A DNA stretch of 5,021 nucleotides from Prevotellaceae bacterium (lineage in GTDB: Bacteria; Bacteroidota; Bacteroidia; Bacteroidales; UBA932), in the NCBI GenBank assembly GCA_031257455.1, contig JAIROQ010000082.1:1-5021 (forward strand). The letters are read 5' to 3'. Positions 1-4,762 of this stretch are shown one piece after another. The position numbers and the translations under genes are program-made. The notes under the pieces were generated by a model. It was not told the DNA's origin. It saw nothing but the letters and a program-made list of their open reading frames with translations, and did no database searches. Numbering within the stretch: the stretch's first letter is position 1; each line of letters opens with the position of its first letter.

Positions 1-34
1 CTCCTCCATATCTTTAAACTAAAAGTTTTTTTAG

Positions 35-42
35 TATATTTG
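35..42 (+). promoter_or_regulatory. Bacteroidota-type -7 promoter box
   Basis: TATATTTG matches the Bacteroidota primary sigma factor -7 consensus TAnnTTTG exactly. A TTTA at 13-16 lies 18 bp upstream and is only a weak fit to the -33 TTTG element. Transcription would start near 47-50, giving a leader of under 20 nt before the ATG at 66. The box suggests the small gene at 66 begins its own transcript and is not the tail of an upstream operon. Confidence 0.5.
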
Positions 43-65
43 TAGGAAAATTAACGCGTTTAATC

Positions 66-284
66 ATGTACAAACCTATTGAAATAGATAAAGAAAACCT
101 CACCATTCTGGGAGTCGCTTTTCCTGATATGGAGACGTTCAACAGCGCAGCCGGAGCAATAGGCTCGAATATGTATGAAGGGTTTATGCCAACGAAAAAA
201 CGGATAGCGCTTATTCGGGATTATGTAACGAATCAAATCACGTTTGCACAGTTTGTTCAATCAGCGGCGATGTGGAAATATTAA
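66..284 (+). CDS. VbhA-like class I Fic antitoxin, apparently orphan
   Basis: This gene encodes a 72-residue soluble protein with no signal peptide or membrane segment. Residues 34-39 read SNMYEG, which fits the Fic-inhibitory motif (S/T)xxxE(G/N). In class I Fic antitoxins the Glu of this motif blocks ATP binding in the Fic AMP-transferase. Residues 43-65 (TKKRIALIRDYV then NQITFAQFVQ) resemble the small helical VbhA antitoxin domain, with the pattern I-x-x-I-R-x-Y-V followed by I-T. The start at 66 is the first ATG after a -7 promoter box and leaves a short leader. Class I antitoxins normally sit directly upstream of the fic toxin gene, but here the next gene, 70 bp on, is a transporter. 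No Fic core motif (HPFxxGNGR) is visible in the window. The family call rests on motif and remembered family style, so an unrelated small protein remains possible. The reading frame itself is fairly secure. Confidence 0.6.
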   Translation: MYKPIEIDKENLTILGVAFPDMETFNSAAGAIGSNMYEGFMPTKKRIALIRDYVTNQITFAQFVQSAAMWKY

Positions 285-290
285 CCACTT

Positions 291-298
291 TAATTTTG
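291..298 (+). promoter_or_regulatory. Possible Bacteroidota -7 promoter box
   Basis: TAATTTTG fits TAnnTTTG and lies just after the stop codon of the small gene, about 57 bp ahead of the AEC transporter ATG at 355. No -33 TTTG is seen at the right distance. Either the transporter has its own promoter here or it is read through from the upstream gene. A chance match is quite possible in such AT-rich DNA. Confidence 0.3.
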
Positions 299-354
299 GA
301 GTTGATTGAAAAATAAAAGTTAAATTCCTGCCTGCATGAACGCTTCTTAAAATT

Positions 355-1323
355 ATGTCCCCTTTTTTATTTAGTCTGAATTGTGTATTGCCGATATTCC
401 TTATCATCGTGTTGGGTTGGGCGCTCAGGCAATGGAAGGTTATTACCAAACCGGTGGTCGGGGCGCTTAATACGATAGCCTTTAATGTAACATTGCCGCT
501 GTTGCTTTTCCGCGATATTTCCGTTACGCGTTTGCAGGATATTTTTTCACCGGCGATTATTTTGTATGCTATCGCCGGCACGGTATTAACCTTTGGTATT
601 ACATGGTTTTTTGCCGAACGGTTTATTAAAGACCGTGCGGCTATCGGCTCGTTTGTGCAGGGCAGCTATCGCGGCAATTATGCTATTATCGGGTTGTTTT
701 TGATTGTTTCTATTTTGGGACATACCGGCAAAGGCGCGCTTATCACGGCGTTTGCAGTGCCTTTGTATAATATTTTGGCGGTAATTATTCTTTCGGTACG
801 CAGCAAAAATCCGCAAAAAATAAAATTAAGAAAAACCTTGCAGAATATCATTAAAAACCCTTTAATTATTGGCATTATTGCAGGATTGCCGTTTTCTGTT
901 TTTGAAATTCCGTTATTCTCTCATCCGCAAACAGGCTATATGGCATCGACCGTAGATTATTTGGTGAACATCACCAATCCCATTGCCTTGTTGGCTATCG
1001 GCGCATCAATTAGTGTGGCGAAACTTAAATCGGGTTTGCCGAGCGCCTTGACGGCAACGATGATTAAAATAGTCGTCAGTCCGACTATTTTTACCGGTAT
1101 TGCTTACTGGTTGCGCGAACCGCTGGGTTTTAGCGGCGAGGATTTACTCATTCTTTTTATTATGTTCGGCGTGCCTACGGCTGTGGCAAGTTTCATTATG
1201 GCCAGCAAAATGAATAATGACGAAGACCTTGCGGCAAATATTGTGTTGCTTTCTTCGTTACTTTCGGTTTTCACGCTTACTTTAGGCATTTATTTATTCA
1301 AATCCGCCGGACTTATTTTGTGA
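355..1323 (+). CDS. AEC family (auxin efflux carrier-like) transporter
   Basis: The product is a 322-residue integral inner-membrane protein of the AEC family, whose bacterial members move small organic anions such as malate, or other metabolites, across the membrane. About ten hydrophobic segments are visible (roughly 8-25, 37-56, 65-87, 108-123, 126-148, 169-180, 203-222, 230-252, 262-284, 295-318), arranged as two five-helix halves around a polar central loop at 149-168. Family-typical stretches are TLPLLLFRDIS (46-56), SYRGNYAIIGL (104-114), NPIALLAIGASIS (208-220) and GVPTAVASFIMASKM (272-286). The 208-220 and 272-286 stretches match the conserved C-terminal half of AEC permeases. The length is normal for the family, and the ATG at 355 puts the first helix right at the N-terminus, as expected. 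The substrate cannot be predicted from the sequence. The arfB-like gene follows after 40 bp on the same strand, so co-transcription is possible, but no functional link is evident. Confidence 0.9.
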   Translation: MSPFLFSLNCVLPIFLIIVLGWALRQWKVITKPVVGALNTIAFNVTLPLLLFRDISVTRLQDIFSPAIILYAIAGTVLTFGITWFFAERFIKDRAAIGSFVQGSYRGNYAIIGLFLIVSILGHTGKGALITAFAVPLYNILAVIILSVRSKNPQKIKLRKTLQNIIKNPLIIGIIAGLPFSVFEIPLFSHPQTGYMASTVDYLVNITNPIALLAIGASISVAKLKSGLPSALTATMIKIVVSPTIFTGIAYWLREPLGFSGEDLLILFIMFGVPTAVASFIMASKMNNDEDLAANIVLLSSLLSVFTLTLGIYLFKSAGLIL

Positions 1324-1363
1324 ACGGGCGGCAAGTATTTATAAACAGGATTTTGTTTGTATT

Positions 1364-1768
1364 TTGAAAAACATTGACCCCATAGCTTTTGAAAAGGAAT
1401 GTACGTTTCGCACGGCGCGTAGCGGCGGAAAAGGCGGGCAGAACGTGAATAAGGTAGAAACAAAAGTGGTACTTGTATTTTCCGTAGCGGAGTCAGGGCT
1501 GTTCGACGAAAATGAGAAAGCGACCCTGCATCAAAAATTAGCGGCGCGATTAACGCAGGAAGGCATTTTACAAGTGCATTGCGACAGGGAACGTTCCCAA
1601 AGGAAAAATAAAACCATTGCGATTTCGAGGGCTGTCGCTATTTTGGAAAAAGCCTTGAAACCCGTGAAACCGCGCAAGAAAACAAAGCCCACCAAAGCAT
1701 CAGTCGAAAAACGCTTGCAAGACAAATTGCTTTTGTCAAAGAAAAAGGAATTACGCGTAAAGATATAA
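1364..1768 (+). CDS. arfB: ArfB-type ribosome-rescue peptidyl-tRNA hydrolase, TTG start
   Basis: This 134-residue protein matches ArfB (YaeJ), which releases nascent chains from ribosomes stalled on mRNA lacking a stop codon by hydrolysing peptidyl-tRNA. The release-factor GGQ motif is at 24-26 within RSGGKGGQNVNKVETKV, and Gln26 is the catalytic residue. A flexible linker leads to a Lys/Arg-rich tail (about 97-134) containing KPTKASVEKRL, very like the E. coli tail RPTRASKERRL that enters the empty mRNA channel. The tail and the lack of codon-recognition domains separate it from RF1, RF2 and PrfH. E. coli ArfB is 140 residues, so the length fits. The start is taken as TTG: no in-frame ATG or GTG lies nearby upstream, and TTG places GGQ about as far from the N-terminus as in E. 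coli. It follows the AEC gene by 40 bp and may share its transcript. No promoter box was found in the gap. Confidence 0.9.
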   Translation: MKNIDPIAFEKECTFRTARSGGKGGQNVNKVETKVVLVFSVAESGLFDENEKATLHQKLAARLTQEGILQVHCDRERSQRKNKTIAISRAVAILEKALKPVKPRKKTKPTKASVEKRLQDKLLLSKKKELRVKI

Positions 1769-1889
1769 TCCGGCAGCTATTGACATGAAGAGTTTTGGCT
1801 GTTTATGGTTTTACCGTGTAAAATCATGCGTTTATCGGGAAAAAATCCCTGTTTGCCTGCAGAACAACTTTCCTTACAATAATTTTTCT

Positions 1890-1897
1890 TACTTTTG
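1890..1897 (+). promoter_or_regulatory. Bacteroidota -7 promoter box ahead of the phosphatidyltransferase
   Basis: TACTTTTG matches TAnnTTTG and lies 28 bp upstream of the ATG at 1926, implying a leader of about 20 nt. The upstream half is weak (TTTC at 1869-1872, 17 bp away). It decides the start of the following gene: an in-frame ATG at 1785 would place this promoter inside the coding region. The rest of the 1769-1925 gap shows nothing else recognisable. Confidence 0.55.
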
Positions 1898-1925
1898 TCA
1901 AAACTTACTTCCAAAAAACACAGCT

Positions 1926-2612
1926 ATGAATATCCGCCTGACCGAAACGTTGCTGAAAATAACCCAAGACAGACAGCGTACGAATATTTTGAAGGGCTAT
2001 GAACAAAAAGCCCTGGCATACCTCGTGCAGCAAGTACCTTCGTGGATAAGTTCCGATGCATTGACGGTTATCGGACTAATGGGCAGCATCCTTGTGGCCG
2101 TCAGTTTTGTGCTAGCCGCTTATGCAAGCAAGTATTTTTTATTATTGGGCATTCTGGGCTTTTTCATCAACTGGCTGGGCGACTCGCTGGACGGACGGCT
2201 GGCCTATTACCGGAATAAACCCCGCAAATGGTACGGCTTTTCGCTCGATTATTGTACCGACTGGATAGCCATTGTTTTTATCGGCGTGGGCTATATCATT
2301 TATGTAGGCAACCATTGGGAATTATGGGGTTTTATATTTGTCATCCTCTATGGATGGTCGATGATGATTGCACTGTTGCGCTACAAAATCACCAATGTTT
2401 ATACCATCGATTCGGGCTTGCTGGGGCCAACGGAAGTACGGATTGTCATTTCACTTATCCTCGCGTTTGAAGTCATAGTAAAGGGGTCGATTGTCTATTC
2501 CACTGTTGTCGCCTGTTCGATTTTGTCCATCTTTAATGTGGTTGATTTTATTAAACTGTTAAAGATGGCCGACCGGAAAGACAAGGAAGAACAAACGAAA
2601 AAAGTAGCCTGA
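1926..2612 (+). CDS. CDP-alcohol phosphatidyltransferase family membrane protein
   Basis: The product is a 228-residue protein of the CDP-alcohol phosphatidyltransferase family, which displaces CMP from a CDP-linked lipid or alcohol at the inner membrane to make phospholipids or related polar lipids. The signature is D86xxD89G90xxA93 followed by G104xxxD108xxxD112, so all four metal-binding Asp residues and both Gly residues are present. The Arg that normally follows the Ala is Tyr94. An N-terminal amphipathic region (about 1-44) precedes roughly six hydrophobic segments (about 45-65, 69-84, 113-127, 132-151, 170-185, 188-210), and the tail from 214 is charged. The start is set at 1926 because a promoter box lies just upstream. 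The longer in-frame version from 1785 would add 47 Cys- and aromatic-rich residues unlike the family. The GtrA-like gene follows after 7 bp, so the two are almost certainly one operon. The family is clear, but the substrate (inositol phosphate, glycerol phosphate or other) is not. Confidence 0.85.
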   Translation: MNIRLTETLLKITQDRQRTNILKGYEQKALAYLVQQVPSWISSDALTVIGLMGSILVAVSFVLAAYASKYFLLLGILGFFINWLGDSLDGRLAYYRNKPRKWYGFSLDYCTDWIAIVFIGVGYIIYVGNHWELWGFIFVILYGWSMMIALLRYKITNVYTIDSGLLGPTEVRIVISLILAFEVIVKGSIVYSTVVACSILSIFNVVDFIKLLKMADRKDKEEQTKKVA

Positions 2613-2619
2613 AATACGC

Positions 2620-3042
2620 ATGGTGAAGCAACTGATTATTTTTTTCAAAGCGCAACTATCGGCATTCATTGGAGGCCTGTGCGACTATGGTATTATGATT
2701 TTCCTTACGGAAATAGCAGGAATGCACTACCTCTTTTCCATTGCCGTAGCTTGCATTCTGGGAGCGGTGGTTAATTTTTCGTTGAACAGAACGTGGTCGT
2801 TTTATTCCCGAAGCAGGTCTTATAAATTTTCGAGCACACAGCAATTAGTACGCTTTGCATTTGTGCTGGTCAGCAGTATTCTCTTAAAAATTGCCGGTAC
2901 TTTCCTGTTTACATCATTCGCCGGAATAGATTATAAAATCAGCCGGATTATAACGGATATGATAGTGTCCTTAGGTTATAATTACGTCTTGCAACATTTT
3001 TGGGTCTTTAAGAAAACAGCAGGCAGTGGGCAGTGGCAGTAA
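2620..3042 (+). CDS. GtrA family membrane protein
   Basis: This 140-residue protein fits the GtrA family, small four-helix inner-membrane proteins implicated in cell-surface polysaccharide synthesis. Some members are thought to flip polyprenyl-phosphate-linked sugars such as bactoprenol-glucose. Hydrophobic segments lie at about 12-30, 36-55, 76-98 and 108-127. Family-typical residues are N56-R-T-W59-S-F61 after helix 2 and N121-Y-V-L-Q-H-F-W128-V-F-K near the C-terminus. It starts 7 bp after the phosphatidyltransferase stop, which implies co-transcription and perhaps a shared role in making or moving a lipid-linked head group (inference). The last eight residues (TAGSGQWQ) and the TAA stop are encoded by the start of a heptamer repeat array, so the normal C-terminus probably ended near the FKK at 130-132 and was extended or replaced by the repeat. 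Confidence 0.85.
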   Translation: MVKQLIIFFKAQLSAFIGGLCDYGIMIFLTEIAGMHYLFSIAVACILGAVVNFSLNRTWSFYSRSRSYKFSSTQQLVRFAFVLVSSILLKIAGTFLFTSFAGIDYKISRIITDMIVSLGYNYVLQHFWVFKKTAGSGQWQ

Positions 3043-3113
3043 ACAGTTGGCAGTTGGCAGTTGGCAGCAGGCAGTGGCAGCAAATAGTAAATAGTAAATA
3101 AAAAAATAGTAAA
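3017..3113. repeat. Heptamer tandem array across the end of the GtrA gene
   Basis: This is an imperfect 7-bp periodic array. Successive units from 3017 are CAGCAGG, CAGTGGG, CAGTGG (one base short) and CAGTAAA, then CAGTTGG three times (3044-3064). They continue as CAGCAGG, CAGTGG, CAGCAAA, TAGTAAA twice (3085-3098), an A-rich unit and a last TAGTAAA (3107-3113). The array begins inside the GtrA reading frame, supplies its stop codon, and fills nearly all the space to the DUF362 start at 3121. No promoter box is visible in it, so the DUF362 gene may be read through from upstream or use an unrecognised promoter. Confidence 0.85.
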
Positions 3114-3120
3114 TATCTCC

Positions 3121-4233
3121 ATGTCATCAAAAGTTTATTTCACCAATCTGCGGACGACCGCGTCATTAAACCTGCAAGGGAAAATGGAACGGCTGGTACG
3201 CGCCGCCGGTATTGAAAAAATAGATTATGCCGGGAAATTTACGGCTATCAAAATCCATTTCGGGGAGCCGGGAAACCTGGCGTATATCCGCCACAATTAT
3301 GCCCACCGGATGGTGGAAATTTTGCAGTCCATGGGCGCTAAAGTATTCCTTACAGACAGCAATACGCTTTACTCCGGCCGCCGTTCCAATGCCGTAGATC
3401 ATCAAATCAGCGCCTTTGAGAACGGCTTTAATTTATTAAGCGTAAAAGCGCCCGTAATCATTGCCGATGGCCTGAAAGGCACGGAATATGTAGAAATCCC
3501 TATCCATTCGGACATTTGTACATCGGCAAAAATCGGCGCGGCTATTGCCAATGCCGATGTGATTATTACGATGAACCATTTCAAAGGACACGAACAGGCC
3601 GGATTTGGCGGGGCATTGAAAAATATCGGCATGGGTTCGGCGAGCGTGGGCGGAAAGCTGGATTTGCATTCGTCTTCGCAGCCGCGCGTGGAAGCGAAGA
3701 ATTGCACGGCCTGCCGCCAGTGCGTGCGCTATTGCAATTATGGCGCGATTACGCTTGACGATAGCCGTAAGGCGACGATTGATTATACAAAATGCGTGGG
3801 ATGCGGGCAATGTATAGCCGTCTGCCGGTTCGATGCGGCGCAACCGGTATGGAATAACTCATCGGAAACAATGAACAAAAAAATTGCCGAATATTGCCAT
3901 GCCCTGTTGAAAGACAAGCCGCATTTTCACGTAAATTTCATCATCCACGTCTCGCCCGATTGCGATTGCTGGGCAAGTAACGACATCCCGCTGGTGCCGG
4001 ATATCGGCATCGCGGCGTCATTCGACCCGGTGGCGCTTGACCAGGCCTGTGCCGACATGGTAACGGCTGCGCCTTCATTGCCCGGCGCGCGCGGCAACGA
4101 AGAAGGAAAACTGGATTTAAAAGGAAAAGACAAATTTCATCATGTCCATCCCAACACCGACTGGCGCGTAGGATTACAACATGCGGAAAAAATCGGACTG
4201 GGCACCACGCAGTACGAACTGGTAAATGGATAA
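3121..4233 (+). CDS. DUF362 domain protein with two [4Fe-4S] ferredoxin motifs
   Basis: The product is a 370-residue, probably cytoplasmic iron-sulfur protein. The N-terminal DUF362 domain shows KIHFGEPGNLAYIR (about 44-57), TDSNTLYSGRR (78-88) and NHFKGHEQAGFGGALKNIGMG (152-172). Two classical ferredoxin motifs follow: C195xxC198xxC201xxxC205 and C225xxC228xxC231xxxC235. Each is CxxCxxCxxxC and would bind a [4Fe-4S] cluster, with the last Cys of each likely completing the other's cluster as in 2[4Fe-4S] ferredoxins. The C-terminal part has PDCDCW (279-284) and PDIGIAASFDPVALDQA, also usual in this family. DUF362 proteins are often annotated as 4Fe-4S binding proteins, but their reaction is not established, so only an electron-transfer or redox role is suggested. 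There is no signal peptide or membrane segment. The ATG at 3121 directly follows the heptamer array, and a terminator lies 45 bp downstream of the stop, so this gene ends its transcript. Confidence 0.9.
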   Translation: MSSKVYFTNLRTTASLNLQGKMERLVRAAGIEKIDYAGKFTAIKIHFGEPGNLAYIRHNYAHRMVEILQSMGAKVFLTDSNTLYSGRRSNAVDHQISAFENGFNLLSVKAPVIIADGLKGTEYVEIPIHSDICTSAKIGAAIANADVIITMNHFKGHEQAGFGGALKNIGMGSASVGGKLDLHSSSQPRVEAKNCTACRQCVRYCNYGAITLDDSRKATIDYTKCVGCGQCIAVCRFDAAQPVWNNSSETMNKKIAEYCHALLKDKPHFHVNFIIHVSPDCDCWASNDIPLVPDIGIAASFDPVALDQACADMVTAAPSLPGARGNEEGKLDLKGKDKFHHVHPNTDWRVGLQHAEKIGLGTTQYELVNG

Positions 4234-4237
4234 AGTA

Positions 4238-4250
4238 GCTGCTTCGCAGC
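4238..4250. other. Small hairpin after the DUF362 stop, with a short direct repeat
   Basis: GCTGC and GCAGC flank a TTC loop, forming a 5-bp hairpin only five bases after the stop codon. There is no T-run, so it is not a terminator itself. Its right part, GCTTCGCA (4241-4248), recurs at 4260-4267. It may be a remnant of a dispersed GC-rich repeat or an mRNA 3'-end stabilising structure, but nothing in the sequence decides this. Confidence 0.35.
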
Positions 4251-4277
4251 GATAAATGCGCTTCGCAAAAGACCCTG

Positions 4278-4315
4278 ACCGGACGAGGATTTTTTTCCCG
4301 TCCGGTTTATTTTTG
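4278..4315 (+). terminator. Intrinsic terminator downstream of the DUF362 gene
   Basis: ACCGGACG (4278-4285) pairs perfectly with CGTCCGGT (4299-4306). The stem extends past a bulged A by GGA/TCC, leaving a loop of six T residues. The stem is followed by TTTATTTTT ending at 4314. It is placed to end the rightward transcript before the repeat region. On the opposite strand the hairpin lacks a strong T-run, so it is a poorer terminator for mutL. Confidence 0.75.
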
Positions 4316-4319
4316 GGAC

Positions 4320-4331
4320 TTTACCGGCCGG
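4320..4331. repeat. Left 12-bp bracket repeat TTTACCGGCCGG
   Basis: TTTACCGGCCGG occurs here and again, exactly, at 4697-4708. It contains the 8-bp palindrome CCGGCCGG. It directly abuts the first, slightly degenerate 42-bp unit of the tandem array, so the two copies bracket the array in direct orientation. Confidence 0.75.
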
Positions 4332-4677
4332 TTTACGGTTTTATAAATTTATATTTTCTACTTTCCAGTTGATTTTACGGTCTTATAAATTTATATTTTC
4401 TACTTTCCAATTGATTTTACGGTTTTATAAATTTATATTTTCTATTTTACAATTGATTTTACGGTTTTATAAATTTATATTTTCTACTTTCCAATTGATT
4501 TTACAGTTTTATAAATTTATATTTTCTACTTTCCAATTGATTTTACGGTCTTATAAATTTATATTTTCTACTTTCCAGTTGATTTTACGGTCTTATAAAT
4601 TTATATTTTCTACTTTCCAGTTGATTTTACGGTCTTATAAATTTATATTTTCTATTTTCCTGTTGATTTTACGGTTT
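4331..4677. repeat. 42-bp tandem repeat array, about eight units
   Basis: Seven complete 42-bp units begin at 4371, 4413, 4455, 4497, 4539, 4581 and 4623. A 40-bp first unit at 4331-4370 precedes them and a 13-bp start of another ends the array. Each full unit starts GATTTTACGG and ends in CTACTTTCC plus AATT or AGTT, with small variants. The units at 4539 and 4581 are identical, and the others differ at only one to four positions. Every unit contains the perfect palindrome TATAAATTTATA. There are no unique spacers, so it is not a CRISPR. With its flanks it makes up most of the 528-bp space between two convergent genes (4234-4761). An open frame runs through it only because 42 is a multiple of three, and it is not annotated as a gene. 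Confidence 0.95.
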
Positions 4678-4696
4678 CTGTTATAGCAAAAACTGG

Positions 4697-4708
4697 TTTA
4701 CCGGCCGG
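4697..4708. repeat. Right 12-bp bracket repeat TTTACCGGCCGG
   Basis: This is an exact second copy of the 12-mer at 4320-4331, in the same orientation, 19 bp after the last recognisable 42-bp unit. The sequence between it and the heptamer array at 4728 holds a GGCGCC palindrome (4715-4720) but no other recognised element. Confidence 0.75.
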
Positions 4709-4727
4709 ATTTATGGCGCCAGCCAAT

Positions 4728-4762
4728 CAGCAATTAGAAATCAGCAATTAGAAATCAGAAAT
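4728..4762. repeat. Short heptamer array reaching the mutL stop codon
   Basis: Five consecutive 7-bp units are present: CAGCAAT, TAGAAAT, CAGCAAT, TAGAAAT and CAGAAAT. They can equally be read as a 14-bp repeat present two and a half times. The array touches the last base of the mutL stop codon (minus strand, 4762-4764). Its units share the form YAGNAAW with CAGCAAA and TAGTAAA in the array at 3078-3113, so both arrays probably belong to one dispersed repeat family. Confidence 0.8.

Noticed and set aside
285..354. Remnant of a fic toxin gene after the antitoxin
   Set aside because: Only 70 bp are available and no frame shows Fic-like sequence. The space looks like a normal leader for the transporter.
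1785..1925. N-terminal extension of the phosphatidyltransferase from the ATG at 1785
   Set aside because: The extra 47 residues do not resemble the family, and a good -7 promoter box at 1890-1897 lies within the extension, so the ATG at 1926 is preferred.
3436..3843. Minus-strand open frame of 135 codons inside the DUF362 gene
   Set aside because: It lies wholly opposite a well-conserved gene with clear ferredoxin motifs, and its translation has no recognisable domain, so it is a shadow frame.
4331..4677. CRISPR array
   Set aside because: The 42-bp units are contiguous and nearly identical from end to end, with no unique spacers, and no cas genes are nearby.
4320..4708. Insertion sequence or transposon bounded by the 12-mers
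   Set aside because: The bracket copies are direct and not inverted, no transposase is encoded, and no separate target-site duplication is visible.
4690..4730. Possible mutL terminator on the minus strand (a GGCTGG stem with CCGGCC, later T-run)
   Set aside because: The stem needs a G-T pair and a 10-nt loop, and the T-run begins about eight bases after it, so the fit is too weak to annotate.
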